The notes: generated by a model from the letters alone, not told the origin. A DNA stretch of 64,000 nucleotides from Mycobacterium sp. (GCF_004298145.1 NZ_SCRH01000015.1:1-64000); one strand, 5' to 3'. Shown: positions 7,806-22,245, numbered from the stretch's first letter. Made by a program: numbers and translations.

Positions 7806-10388
7806 ATGATGGTTGACGTGAGCGACGTCGGCCACCGCAACCCTCCCAAGCGGGGGGAGCTACGCATCTACCTCGGTGCGGCTCCGGGCGTGGGCAAGAC
7901 GTATTCGATGCTGGGTGAGGCACATCGGCGGCTGGAACGTGGCACCGATCTGGTGGCGGGCGTGGTGGAAAGTCACGGGCGTGCGAAAACCGCTGAGCTG
8001 CTTGACGGCATCGAGGTCATTCCACCGCGCTCTATCGAATATCGTGGCGGCAGCTTCCCCGAACTCGACGTGCCGGCCGTGCTGGCGCGCCACCCGCAGG
8101 TCGTCCTCGTCGACGAACTCGCGCACACCAACACGCCGGGCAGCAAAAACCCCAAGCGGTGGCAGGATGTCGAGGAATTGCTCGACGCCGGGATCACCGT
8201 GATCTCCACGGTGAACGTGCAGCACCTGGAAAGCCTCAACGACGTCGTCGCCCAGATCACCGGTATCGAGCAGAAAGAGACGGTCCCGGACCTGATTGTG
8301 CGCCAGGCCGCACAGGTCGAGCTCATCGATATCACGCCAGAGGCGCTGCAGCGCAGGCTATCCCATGGAAACGTTTACGCTCCCGATCGCATCGATGCGG
8401 CGCTGTCCAACTACTTCCGCCGCGGAAATCTCACCGCGCTAAGGGAACTGGCGCTGCTGTGGCTTGCCGACCAGGTCGACACGGCGCTGGCCAAATACCG
8501 GGCCGAGAACAAGATCACCGACCTGTGGGAGGCCCGCGAGCGGGTCGTCGTGGCGGTCACCGGTGGGCCCGAATCCGAGACATTGGTGCGACGGGCGTCC
8601 CGGATCGCGTCGAAGTCCACCGCCGAGCTCATGGTGGTGCACGTCATCCGCGGTGACGGCCTGGCCGGCCTGTCGGAGTCCCGGATGGCCAAGATCCGGG
8701 AGCTGGCGACCAGCCTGGACGCTTCGCTGCACACCGTGGTCGGCGACGAGGTGCCCACGGCCCTACTCGAGTTCGCCCGCGAGATGAACGCCACACAGCT
8801 GGTGATCGGCACCTCGCGGCGGTCCCGCTGGGCGCGCCTGTTCGAGGAGGGAATCGGACCGAGGATCGTCGAGCTGTCCGGAAAGATCGACGTGCACCTG
8901 GTCACGCACGAGGAGGCCAAACGTGGCTTCCGCACGGCCTCACTCGCACCCCGCGAGCGGCGGGTGACGTCATGGTTGGCAGCCGTCATCGTGCCGTCGA
9001 TCATCTGCGCGATCACCGTCACGACGCTGGACTCGCACCTGAACACCGGCGGCGAGAGCGCCTTGTTCTTCGTGGGGGTGCTTCTGGTCGGATTGTTCGG
9101 AGGTGTTGCGCCCGCGGCACTTTCGGCAGTGCTGTCCGGGCTGCTGCTGAACTACTTCCTGATCGCCCCGCGACACAGCTTCACCATCGCCGACCCCGAC
9201 AGCGCCATCACCGAATTGGTGCTGCTGCTGATCGCGGTCGCGGTCGCGGTTTTGGTCGATTTCGCCGCCAAACGCACCTGGGAAGCCCGCCGCGCGTCGC
9301 AGGAGGCCGAGCTGCTCACCCTGTTCGCGGGCTCGGTGCTGCGCGGCGCCGACCTCGAAACGCTGCTCGAACGGGTGCGAGAAACCTATGCCCAACGCGC
9401 GGTGAGCATGCTGCGGGAGCCCGGCGAGGACGCGCGCGCCGGCGGGACGCAGGGCCACGTCGTCGCCTGCGTGGGCAGGGATCCCTCCGTCACCGTCGAC
9501 TCGGCGGACACGGCGATCGAGGTCGCCGGCCCAGATTCCAGCGAGTTTCAGATGCTGCTGTCGGGCCGAAAGCTTTCCGCGCGGGACCGGCGGGTGCTCA
9601 GCGCGGTGGCCAGGCAGGCCGCCGGTTTGATCAGGCAGCGGGAGCTCGCCGAGGAAGCCAGCCGGACCGAGGCCGTCGTGCGGGCCGACCAGCTGCGGCG
9701 CTCGCTGTTGTCCGCGATCAGCCATGACCTGCGCACGCCGCTGGCGGCGGCCAAGGTCGCGGTGTCCAGCCTGCGCGCCGAAGATGTCGCCTTCTCCGCC
9801 GCCGACACCGCGGAATTGCTGGCGACCATCGAGGAGTCGATCGACCAACTCACCGCGCTGGTCGGCAATCTACTCGATTCGTCACGGCTGGCCGCCGGGG
9901 TCATCCACCCGGACATGAGCCGGGTGTACCTGGAGGAAACCGTGCAGCGCGCGCTGGTCAGCATCGGCAAGGGCGCCACCGGCTTTTTCCGGTCCGCCAT
10001 CGACCGGGTCAAGGTGGATGTGGGCGACGCCATGGTGATAGCGGACGCCGGGCTGCTGGAACGCGTGCTGGCCAACCTGATCGACAACGCGCTGCGGTAC
10101 GCACCCCACTGTCTGGTCCGGGTCAACGCCGGGCGGGTGGGCGATCGGGTGCTGATCAACGTCATCGACGAGGGGCCCGGAATATCGCATGGGGCCGAGG
10201 GCCAGATCTTCGAGGCGTTTCAACGGCTCGGCGATCACGACAACACCACCGGCGTCGGTCTGGGGATGTCGGTGGCGCGGGGCTTCGTCGAAGCGATGGG
10301 CGGAACAATTTCGGCCACCGACACTCCAGGAGGCGGACTGACCGTGATCGTGGATATCGCCGCGCCGCAACCGATAGGTACATCATGA
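7806..10388 (+). CDS. kdpD: Sensor kinase KdpD
   Basis: The 860-residue sensor controls kdp expression through KdpE. The N-terminal KdpD domain has Walker A GAAPGVGKT (24-32) and VVLVDELAHTN. A universal-stress-like domain follows (about 245-370), then four clustered membrane helices (about 395-495), a GAF-like region, the phosphoacceptor motif SHDLRTPL with H640, and a complete ATPase. The gene starts 12 bases after kdpC on the same strand. AAGGGGGG overlaps the first ATG, so ATG 7809 or GTG 7818 may be the true start. In other bacteria the N-terminal domain binds c-di-AMP in some homologues. Confidence 0.94.
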   Translation: MMVDVSDVGHRNPPKRGELRIYLGAAPGVGKTYSMLGEAHRRLERGTDLVAGVVESHGRAKTAELLDGIEVIPPRSIEYRGGSFPELDVPAVLARHPQVVLVDELAHTNTPGSKNPKRWQDVEELLDAGITVISTVNVQHLESLNDVVAQITGIEQKETVPDLIVRQAAQVELIDITPEALQRRLSHGNVYAPDRIDAALSNYFRRGNLTALRELALLWLADQVDTALAKYRAENKITDLWEARERVVVAVTGGPESETLVRRASRIASKSTAELMVVHVIRGDGLAGLSESRMAKIRELATSLDASLHTVVGDEVPTALLEFAREMNATQLVIGTSRRSRWARLFEEGIGPRIVELSGKIDVHLVTHEEAKRGFRTASLAPRERRVTSWLAAVIVPSIICAITVTTLDSHLNTGGESALFFVGVLLVGLFGGVAPAALSAVLSGLLLNYFLIAPRHSFTIADPDSAITELVLLLIAVAVAVLVDFAAKRTWEARRASQEAELLTLFAGSVLRGADLETLLERVRETYAQRAVSMLREPGEDARAGGTQGHVVACVGRDPSVTVDSADTAIEVAGPDSSEFQMLLSGRKLSARDRRVLSAVARQAAGLIRQRELAEEASRTEAVVRADQLRRSLLSAISHDLRTPLAAAKVAVSSLRAEDVAFSAADTAELLATIEESIDQLTALVGNLLDSSRLAAGVIHPDMSRVYLEETVQRALVSIGKGATGFFRSAIDRVKVDVGDAMVIADAGLLERVLANLIDNALRYAPHCLVRVNAGRVGDRVLINVIDEGPGISHGAEGQIFEAFQRLGDHDNTTGVGLGMSVARGFVEAMGGTISATDTPGGGLTVIVDIAAPQPIGTS

Positions 10389-11065
10389 CCCGCGTGTTGG
10401 TGATCGACGACGAACCACAGATCCTGCGGGCGCTGCGCATCAACCTGTCCGTGCGGGGTTATGAGGTGATCACCGCGGCGAGCGGCGCCGGTGCGCTGCG
10501 CGCCGCCGCCGAGCACAAGCCCGACGTGGTGATCCTCGACCTCGGTCTGCCCGACATCTCCGGCATCGACGTGCTGGCCGGTCTGCGCGGTTGGCTCACC
10601 GCGCCGGTGATCGTGCTGTCCGCACGCACGGATTCGTCGGACAAGGTCGAAGCCCTCGACGCCGGCGCCGACGACTATGTCACCAAACCCTTTGGGATGG
10701 ACGAGTTCTTGGCACGGCTGCGCGCGGCGGTCCGCCGCAACACCGCGGCCTCCGAACTAGAGCAGCCGGTGATCGAAACCGAGTCGTTCACGGTCGATCT
10801 GGCCGCGAAGAAAGTCACCAAGAACGGCAGCGAAGTACACCTCACCCCGACCGAGTGGGGGATGCTCGAAGTCCTTGTCCGCAATCGCGGCAAGCTGGTT
10901 AGCCGTGAGGAGCTCCTCAAGGAGGTGTGGGGTCCGGCCTATGCCACCGAAACACATTATCTGCGTGTGTATCTCGCGCAGCTACGCCGCAAGCTCGAAG
11001 ATGACCCGTCGCATCCCAAGCACCTGCTGACCGAGTCGGGCATGGGCTATCGATTCGAGGTATGA
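10385..11065 (+). CDS. kdpE: Response regulator KdpE
   Basis: This OmpR-class regulator of 226 residues has acidic residues D8/D9, phosphoacceptor D52 in VILDLGLPDISG and K101 region TKPFG, followed by a winged-helix DNA-binding domain. The ATG overlaps the kdpD stop (ATGA). It activates kdpFABC when phosphorylated by KdpD. Because kdpDE lies directly downstream of kdpC here, the regulators may be made from the same message they control. Confidence 0.95.
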   Translation: MTRVLVIDDEPQILRALRINLSVRGYEVITAASGAGALRAAAEHKPDVVILDLGLPDISGIDVLAGLRGWLTAPVIVLSARTDSSDKVEALDAGADDYVTKPFGMDEFLARLRAAVRRNTAASELEQPVIETESFTVDLAAKKVTKNGSEVHLTPTEWGMLEVLVRNRGKLVSREELLKEVWGPAYATETHYLRVYLAQLRRKLEDDPSHPKHLLTESGMGYRFEV

Positions 11066-11124
11066 CGCCCGCCGCCACCCGCATAGTCCCATCCGCCACA
11101 CGCGTCTCTCCGGACGGCGGCACG

Positions 11125-11433
11125 TTAATTGCCCACCTCATAGCGACTCTTTGCTGCCGCCTCCCGCAACGCCAGCACGCGCCGATGGATCCGATGTTCG
11201 GTGCCACGCGGCATGTATCCGGGACCATACCGGCCACGCCCACGCCGCCACACCCTGCCGCGTTCGACCTCCCACCGCAGCGCGTCCGACACCACCTTCG
11301 ATGGTCTGCCGCGCACCCAGAAGCCGTGCCATTTCAACGCATCCAGCAATTCGGCGATCGTCGCCGGCCCATGAACGGCCAGCTGCATCGTGAGCACGTA
11401 GCGCAGCTCGATGCCTTTGAGCGGATAGGTCAT
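11125..11433 (-). CDS. Small winged-helix-like conserved hypothetical protein
   Basis: This 102-residue basic protein has a likely winged-helix fold: a helix pair around ATIAELLDALKWHGFWVRG, a recognition-helix-like segment SKVVSDALRWEVERGRV and a wing WRRGRGRYGPG. I recognise the pattern from mycobacterial hypothetical proteins but cannot name the family. It is convergent with kdpE and has no clear Shine-Dalgarno sequence. A perfect palindrome lies 57 bases upstream of its start (11490-11508) and could be an autoregulatory operator. Function unknown. Confidence 0.65.
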   Translation of the reverse strand: MTYPLKGIELRYVLTMQLAVHGPATIAELLDALKWHGFWVRGRPSKVVSDALRWEVERGRVWRRGRGRYGPGYMPRGTEHRIHRRVLALREAAAKSRYEVGN

Positions 11434-11489
11434 CCCCGGACCGTCGCATACGGGTACGACACGCCCGAAGTTGTCGCTGAAAGGCGGGC

Positions 11490-11508
11490 AAAAGTGGTGT
11501 CCACTTTT
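11490..11508. promoter_or_regulatory. 19-bp palindrome upstream of the winged-helix gene
   Basis: AAAAGTGG at 11490-11497 and CCACTTTT at 11501-11508 are perfect inverted repeats around TGT. The site lies between the 3' end of ppx2 and the start of the small winged-helix gene. Symmetry and AT-rich arms suit a dimeric repressor operator. A short terminator hairpin for ppx2 is the alternative. Confidence 0.45.
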
Positions 11509-11544
11509 CTAGAGACTGGTGAGGCGGATGTGACTAATCCCGAG

Positions 11545-12495
11545 CTACTCGGCGATCGACAGCACGATGCCGTCCAAGATGTCGTGCTCACTCACCGTCA
11601 ACTCGTCGATACCCGCCCGGGCACGCAGCTCACGCGCCAGCTCCTCCACCACGATCGCGCCCCCGCCGATCACGTCGGCCCGCCCCTCGTGCATCGGCGG
11701 CAGCGCCGCGCGCTCGGCGCGCGTCATCTGAATCAGCCGCTCGCACACCGTCAACAGATCCGTGCCCGCGACACGCGAAAGATGAATGGCCGCAGGGTCA
11801 TACGCCGTCAAATTGTGCGCCAGCGCGGACAGCGTGGTCATCGTTCCGGCCAGCCCCACCCAGGTCCGCGCCCCTTCGACGGGCACCACGCCCAGCGCGA
11901 CCCCGAGCCGCTCGCGCACCAGCTGCCGGGCCGCGGCCACTTCCGCGGGCGTCGGGGGATCCGAATGCAGGCAACGCTCGGTCAGCCGGACACAGCCGAT
12001 GTCGGCCGAGTAGCTGGCCGCCGCAGCCGCACCCCCGACGACGATCTCGGTGGACCCGCCCCCCAGGTCGACGACGACGAAAGGCCCCGCCGCACTGTCC
12101 AATTCACCGACCGCCCCGCGGAACGACAGCTCGGCCTCCTCGCCGCCGCTGATCACCTCGGCCACCGAACCGGGGAGCACCGCGCCCAGCACGTCGGCGG
12201 TCATCGCAAAGAAGTCGTCACGGTTGGCGACGTCGCGGGCGGCCGACGTGGCCACCATCCGCACCCGTGCGACCCCGTGCTCTTTCAGCAGCGCAGCGTA
12301 GTCCGTCAGCGCCGCCCGGGTTCGGGCTATCGCCTCCGCCGCGAACTCACCCGTCGCGTCGACCCCCTGGCCCAGCCGCACGATTCGCATCTCCCGATGC
12401 ACGTCACGCAGCCGGCCCCCCTCTTTGAAGTCGGCGATCAGCAATCGAATCGAGTTGGTACCACAGTCGATTCCCGCGAACCTGCCCTTCACCAT
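11545..12495 (-). CDS. ppx2: Exopolyphosphatase/guanosine pentaphosphatase family protein Ppx2
   Basis: This 316-residue protein of the Ppx/GppA family has the actin-like ATPase fold. Phosphate-1 motif GIDCGTNSIRLL near the N-terminus and phosphate-2 motif VVDLGGGSTEIVVG are both present. Members cleave polyphosphate or pppGpp. The frame is open further upstream, but ATG at 12495 is preceded by AGAGGG, overlaps the DUF501 stop, and gives the usual length of the M. tuberculosis Rv1026 orthologue. It closes a leftward cluster with DUF501, ftsB and eno. Confidence 0.88.
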   Translation of the reverse strand: MVKGRFAGIDCGTNSIRLLIADFKEGGRLRDVHREMRIVRLGQGVDATGEFAAEAIARTRAALTDYAALLKEHGVARVRMVATSAARDVANRDDFFAMTADVLGAVLPGSVAEVISGGEEAELSFRGAVGELDSAAGPFVVVDLGGGSTEIVVGGAAAAASYSADIGCVRLTERCLHSDPPTPAEVAAARQLVRERLGVALGVVPVEGARTWVGLAGTMTTLSALAHNLTAYDPAAIHLSRVAGTDLLTVCERLIQMTRAERAALPPMHEGRADVIGGGAIVVEELARELRARAGIDELTVSEHDILDGIVLSIAE

Positions 12496-12977
12496 CGACC
12501 CTCTACCAAAACGCCGGCCATCGCGGGTTCGGCGGCCAGGATCGCCAGCGCCTCGTCGCCGAACGGATTCACGCCCGGCCCCTTGGCCAGCGAATGGGCG
12601 ATCAGCACGTGCAGACACTTGACCCGGTCGGGCATTCCGCCGCCGGAGAACGTGGTCCCCATCGATTCGATCGCGTCGCGCTCGGCCAGATACGACTCGT
12701 GCGCGCGCCGGTAGGCGGTCGCCAAGTCCGCGTCACGCGCCAGCCGCTCGGTCATCTCTCGCATCAATCCCGTCGTCTCGAGCCTGCTCGCGGCCGCCGT
12801 CAGCACCGGATGCGTCAGGTAGTACAACGTCGGAAAGGGGGTACCGTCAGGTAATTTCGGCGCGGTCTTCACTACGCCGGGTTCACCGTTGGGACACCGG
12901 TAGGCGATTTCGAGCACCCCGCGCGGCTCACGCCCGAGCTGGCGCGCCACCGCCTCCAGGTCGGCGCGATCAACCAC
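12489..12977 (-). CDS. DUF501 family protein (Rv1025-like)
   Basis: The product has 162 residues and matches the DUF501 pattern: VARQLGREPRGVLEIAYRCP near the N-terminus, a central PKLPDGTPFPTLYYLTHP and a C-terminal MPDRVKCLHVLIAHSLAKG. The conserved cysteines and histidine in these segments are the family's hallmark, but no activity has been established that I know of. It overlaps ftsB by eight bases and ppx2 by seven, so it is certainly co-translated with both, as in other actinobacteria. Confidence 0.85.
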   Translation of the reverse strand: MVDRADLEAVARQLGREPRGVLEIAYRCPNGEPGVVKTAPKLPDGTPFPTLYYLTHPVLTAAASRLETTGLMREMTERLARDADLATAYRRAHESYLAERDAIESMGTTFSGGGMPDRVKCLHVLIAHSLAKGPGVNPFGDEALAILAAEPAMAGVLVEGRW

Positions 12978-13665
12978 CGGGGCCCGTGGGATTCGGTGCG
13001 GGCGGACCCGGTTCGGCCGGCGGGGGCGGAGTTTCGGGGGCAGGCGGGTTGGCCGGTGGCAGGTGCGGGGCGTCGGCGATGGTGTGCCACAGCGACGTGT
13101 ACCACGGGTCGTTGTTGACCGGTTTCGCCGACGGGGATCCCGGCTGGGTGGGCTCGGCCGCCGACGGCGGAAGCTGAACCTGAAACGGGATGTCTCCGGG
13201 CTTCACGAAGCCGAGCCGCTCGCGGGCCTGCGCCGCAATGTAGGCCGGGTCACCGAGTTTGGTCTTTCGCTGCTCCAAATCCGCGATCTGACGGCGCAGT
13301 GCGGCTTCGCTGGCGGCCAGCTGATTCATCTCGGTGCGCTGCGCGAAATACGTGCGCACCGGTCCGGCGATGGTCAGCGTCAGCACGCAGATCACCGCGG
13401 CCAGCACCGCCGCGCGCCGCGCGGTGAAACCCAGCCGTTGATCGGAGCGCTGCTCAACCGATTCGGCGGCTTGGCGGGTGATGGGTTCGACGACATGCTC
13501 TTGCTGCGTGGTGTTGCGACCGGCGTGGTTCGCCGTGGGCGACGTCCGCGAAGACGGCTTCGACGACGGCTTGGCCGAGCGGCGGCGCCGAACCGGATCA
13601 GCGGCGTTCCCCGGGCGCGACGCCGGGGAACGCCGCTTCGGATCGGGCCGCTTCGCGTCAGGCAT
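12970..13665 (-). CDS. ftsB: FtsB/DivIC-type septum formation initiator
   Basis: This is a 231-residue bitopic division protein. A basic, Ser/Pro-rich cytoplasmic tail (1-80) precedes one membrane span (about 83-105) and a periplasmic coiled coil (about 108-136, MNQLAASEAALRRQIADLEQ). The DivIC signature GDPAYIAAQARERLGFVKPG follows, and the C-terminal 60 residues are proline-rich. FtsB-type proteins bridge FtsQ and FtsL in the divisome. It lies between eno and the DUF501 gene, the standard actinobacterial order. Length matches the M. tuberculosis Rv1024 orthologue. Confidence 0.88.
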   Translation of the reverse strand: MPDAKRPDPKRRSPASRPGNAADPVRRRRSAKPSSKPSSRTSPTANHAGRNTTQQEHVVEPITRQAAESVEQRSDQRLGFTARRAAVLAAVICVLTLTIAGPVRTYFAQRTEMNQLAASEAALRRQIADLEQRKTKLGDPAYIAAQARERLGFVKPGDIPFQVQLPPSAAEPTQPGSPSAKPVNNDPWYTSLWHTIADAPHLPPANPPAPETPPPPAEPGPPAPNPTGPGG

Positions 13666-13691
13666 TGCACATCTAGCCGTTGAGAATCAAG

Positions 13692-15011
<1,320 letters not shown>

Positions 15012-15027
15012 TCAGCGATACATCCTG

Positions 15028-15759
15028 CTACAACGGGTGACCTTTCGCGTAAGCGGTCGCCCAATCCCGGACCGCCCGCGCGTAGACCCCGGAGTTGTTG
15101 TAGGCCCGCAGCGCGGTGATCCAGCCCCGCGGCGTTGCGAGATCCTTTCCGCGCCAACACAGATAGCCCGCCGCGGCGAGCGCGGCATCGTCGATGTTGT
15201 CCGGGCTGACACGGCCGTCGTTGTGAGCATCGACCCCGTAGAGCCGCCACGTCTCCGGGATGAACTGCATCGGCCCCATGGCGCGCGTCACGCCGTCCCC
15301 GTCGGTGAGGTCTTCGTCGGTGTCGACGATGCGCAGCGTGCCGCCGCTGCCGTCCAGCCGGACACCGCGAATCGGGGGGCTGACATCTCCGTTGGGGGCC
15401 AGTGTGGCGCCGCGGTAGGTGCCGTGGTGGCTCTCCACCTGTCCGATACCCGCCAGCGTGGTCCAGGCGATGTGGCACTTCGGGTTCTCGACTTCGGCGA
15501 CCCGGGCCGCGTACGCGTAGGCCTCGAGCGCGATCACCGGGATCTCCAATCCGGCCGACCGTTGCGCCGCCCAGTCGCGCAACTGTTCGGCGGGCCGGCC
15601 GCTGGCGTGAGTGTCCACCGACGGTACCGGGTCTCCCACCGGGGGCGGCACACCGTCGGGAATGAACAGGCTGAGCTGCCACGTGCAGCTGGAGGCCAGA
15701 ACGATCGCGGTCGCGCCGATCACGGCGGCCGCGCGCATCCAACGCCTCGGCGACACCAT
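15028..15759 (-). CDS. lpqU: LpqU-like lytic transglycosylase, probable lipoprotein
   Basis: This exported 243-residue protein has an N-terminal hydrophobic segment ending in LASSC (C25), a weak lipobox because the -3 position is alanine. The lytic-transglycosylase core shows GIGQVESHHG with the catalytic candidate E109 and AMGPMQFIPETW. It should cleave peptidoglycan glycan strands at the cell surface. ATG at 15759 is chosen because AGGAG lies directly upstream, although the frame is open to 15804. It sits behind mazG and ahead of eno as in M. tuberculosis. Confidence 0.87.
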   Translation of the reverse strand: MVSPRRWMRAAAVIGATAIVLASSCTWQLSLFIPDGVPPPVGDPVPSVDTHASGRPAEQLRDWAAQRSAGLEIPVIALEAYAYAARVAEVENPKCHIAWTTLAGIGQVESHHGTYRGATLAPNGDVSPPIRGVRLDGSGGTLRIVDTDEDLTDGDGVTRAMGPMQFIPETWRLYGVDAHNDGRVSPDNIDDAALAAAGYLCWRGKDLATPRGWITALRAYNNSGVYARAVRDWATAYAKGHPL

Positions 15760-16072
15760 GCTCTCCTGAGCTCCCCTAAACTCGCCTGCACCAACTTCCG
15801 CCACACCATCGTCCCATGCAATGGGGGACCGCTCGGTCGCGTCGGGCCTGGGCGCACCGACGTTTTGCCGGTTTCAGCTAATCGCCGATTAGCTGCTGGC
15901 CGCCTTGGCTAGCGCAGTCAGACCAACGCCGACCACGGGGGTTCGCAACCTCATCGGCGATATTACCGAGCGGCCGACGACAAATCCGGCAAACATCGCG
16001 GCGATCGCTCTCGCCGATGCCGACGGGAGACAATCCGCGGCATCGCCGCCGTTCACAGGCGCCGTCGCGCGC
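15760..16072. other. Intergenic stretch with a 21-bp perfect palindrome
   Basis: This 313-base gap lies between mazG and lpqU, both on the minus strand. It holds a palindrome at 15875-15895 (10-bp arms, CAGCTAATCG and CGATTAGCTG around one C), which could terminate mazG transcription or be an operator for lpqU. A 35-codon minus-strand ORF (15889-15996), moderately hydrophobic and without a clear ribosome site, ends inside the palindrome. I see no other gene here. Confidence 0.45.
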
Positions 16073-17064
16073 TCAGGCCTCGTCGGCCGCGGCGTCGACG
16101 GCGACCTCATCGGCGGCCGAGTCGGCCTCCGATTCACCCGTCGGCCAGTGCTCGCGCCATTCCCGTTCGGAGACTTCACCGAGCGGGGCCACGTCGAACT
16201 CCGCGGGGACGCCGGCCCCACGACGCGCCGTGGCGATCGCCCGCTCCGCGCCGCGGACCGCTTCGACGAACTCCAGAACCGCTGTGCGCAGCGCGCTTTC
16301 GGCATCGACATCGGCCGACACGGAGATCGAGGTGACCCCGTCGGGGATCAGGTCGGCGGGCAGACCGGCTTTGTCGGCCCGCTGGATCACCTTCTGGGCG
16401 AGCGCCAATGCGGGCTGCCCCGTGTGCACGTCGTCCATCACCGATTTCCGCGGCTTCTCGGCCGCCTTGCGCTGTTCCCACTGAGCCAACTGCTGTTCGA
16501 GCGAAATAGATTGCCCGGCAAGAACTCCCGGTACCCGGTTGCCGAGTTTCCGCATCAGGGCGGCGGCGACGTCGTCGATGGTGAAGGAGGATTGCGGCGC
16601 GTCCTCGGCGATGCGGGCGTGGAAGAGGACCTGCAGCAGCACGTCGCCGAGTTCATCGCGCAGCTGGTCGGCGTTGCCGCTGCCGACCGCGTCCAGCAGC
16701 TCGTAGGTCTCCTCCAGCAAGAACCTGCGCAGCGAGTCGTGGGTTTGCTCACTCTCCCACGGCCCGGCGGTGCGCAATTTGTCCATCATGGCCACGGCGT
16801 CGACCAGCCGTTCACCGCGCGGCGCCTCGGGCGCCGAGATCAGCCGGGCACCGGCCGCCAACCGGGCGGTCACGGCCGGGTGGTCGGGGTCGGACGACAG
16901 CAGCACCGGCGCGTCCTCACCGGAGTGCACCGGACGCGCCGCCGATAGCGACCAGGGCACCGCGACGGGCATCTCTTCGGTGTACTGCACCTCGCCGGTG
17001 AGGTGCTCGATAGCCTCGACGGGCACCAGCGACGGGTGGCGGGGGTCGAACAAGACGACGATCA

Positions 17065-17065
<1 letters not shown>
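16073..17065 (-). CDS. mazG: Nucleoside triphosphate pyrophosphohydrolase MazG
   Basis: MazG (330 residues) hydrolyses NTPs to NMP and pyrophosphate, and in mycobacteria is linked to removal of oxidised nucleotides. An N-terminal SAM-like/tetrapyrrole-related region of about 95 residues precedes the MazG domain, with the metal ligands EETYELLDAV and DELGDVLLQV. The C-terminal tail is acidic and Ala-rich. The start codon overlaps the mfd stop by one base (TGATG), so it is coupled to mfd. Confidence 0.93.
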
Positions 17066-20763
<3,698 letters not shown>

Positions 20764-20884
20764 GATGAATTCCATTCTAGGGGGGCCGCCGGGCACGCCG
20801 GACCGCGTCAATATCGGCGTCGGCGTCGTCAAGGGATCGTCAAGGAGAGCACCGCCCGATCACCGGTGGGCGCACGTTGGATTC

Positions 20885-22225
20885 ATGACATTGCTGGACA
20901 TTCTGCCGTCTCTCGGTCACGCGGTGCCCCCGCGGTTCGATCCCGCGATCTGGCCCATCACCGCCCACCCCGACGAGGAGGGCAGGCTGTGCGTCGGCGG
21001 CATACCGCTGGCCGACATCGCCGACGAGTTCGACACCCCGGCTTACGTCATCGACGAAACCGACTTTCGGCATCGCGCCCGCCGCTATCGCAGGGCGCTG
21101 CGCGGTATCGAGGTCGTCTACGCCGGAAAGTCGCTGCTGACCACCGCCGTGGCCCGCTGGGCCCGCGAAGAGGGCCTCGGTATCGACGTCTGCTCGGCCG
21201 GTGAGCTGGCGACGGCCCTCGCCGGTGGGGTGGACCCGGCGCGCATCGTCATGCACGGGAACGCCAAATCACCCGGGGAGCTGCGCGAAGCCGTGCGCGT
21301 CGGGGTGGGCCGCATCGTGCTGGATTCCGGCATGGAGATCGCCTACCTCGCGGGGCTGGCACGGCGTCGCCAACCGGTGCTGCTCCGGGTGACCCCCGAC
21401 ATCGACATCCATGGACATCGCGCCATCACCACGGGCGTCAGCGATCAGAAGTTCGGCTTCACCCTCGCCGGCGGCCACGCCGCCGAGGCCGTGCAGCGCG
21501 TGCTGGCGCACCCCATCCTCGACCTCGTCGGCCTGCACTGCCATATCGGCTCGCAGGTCAGTGACCCCGCCCTGTACGGCGAGGCGATTCGCCGGGTGAT
21601 CGCCGCGATGGCCGACATCCGGGCCCGGCACGGCGTCATCCTCACCGAGCTGAATATCGGTGGCGGGCATGCGATCCCGTACGTCCCCGGTGATCGGGAG
21701 CTGGATCTCGACGCGCTGGGCGAGGTCATCGAGAACGCCCTCGACGAGGCCTGCGCCGCCGAGCGGTTCCCCCGCCCGCAGATCGTGGTGGAGCCGGGCC
21801 GGGCCATCAGCGGCCGCGCCGGCGTGACCCTGTACCGGGTGTGCTCGGTCAAGACGCAATTCGCTGGTCGCACCTTCGTCGCCGTCGACGGCGGGATGAG
21901 CGACAACCCGCGGGTGTCGTTGTACGGCGCGCGATACGCCGTCGCGCTGGCCAACCGGCACCCGCTGGGCCTCAAGCAGCGCGTCACGGTGGCCGGCAGG
22001 CACTGCGAGGCCGGCGACGAGATCGCCCGCGATATCGAGCTGCCGGCGGATCTACACCCCGGCGACCTGCTGGCCGTGGCCTGCACCGGCGCCTACCACC
22101 ACAGCATGGCGTCCAACTACAACATGGTCGGCCGGCCCTCGCTGGTGGCCGTCAAGGACGGCCGGGCCCGCGAACTGGTTCGCCGCGAGACCGTTGCCGA
22201 CCTGCTGGCCCGCGACTGCGGGTAG
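20885..22225 (+). CDS. Diaminopimelate decarboxylase-like protein (LysA paralogue)
   Basis: This 446-residue, PLP-dependent, fold III decarboxylase carries the Schiff-base lysine K82 in VYAGKSLL, HCHIGSQ, the glycine loop NIGGGHAIPY, the phosphate-binding EPGRAISGRAG and the C-terminal CTGAYHHSMASNYN. LysA makes lysine from meso-diaminopimelate. The main mycobacterial lysA lies elsewhere (by thrA/hom in M. tuberculosis), so this is probably a second copy with a related substrate. It stands alone between mfd and the TetR gene on the opposite strand, unlike M. tuberculosis where those two are adjacent. Confidence 0.85.
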   Translation: MTLLDILPSLGHAVPPRFDPAIWPITAHPDEEGRLCVGGIPLADIADEFDTPAYVIDETDFRHRARRYRRALRGIEVVYAGKSLLTTAVARWAREEGLGIDVCSAGELATALAGGVDPARIVMHGNAKSPGELREAVRVGVGRIVLDSGMEIAYLAGLARRRQPVLLRVTPDIDIHGHRAITTGVSDQKFGFTLAGGHAAEAVQRVLAHPILDLVGLHCHIGSQVSDPALYGEAIRRVIAAMADIRARHGVILTELNIGGGHAIPYVPGDRELDLDALGEVIENALDEACAAERFPRPQIVVEPGRAISGRAGVTLYRVCSVKTQFAGRTFVAVDGGMSDNPRVSLYGARYAVALANRHPLGLKQRVTVAGRHCEAGDEIARDIELPADLHPGDLLAVACTGAYHHSMASNYNMVGRPSLVAVKDGRARELVRRETVADLLARDCG

Positions 22226-22245
22226 CCTCCGCCGGATTGGATCGC

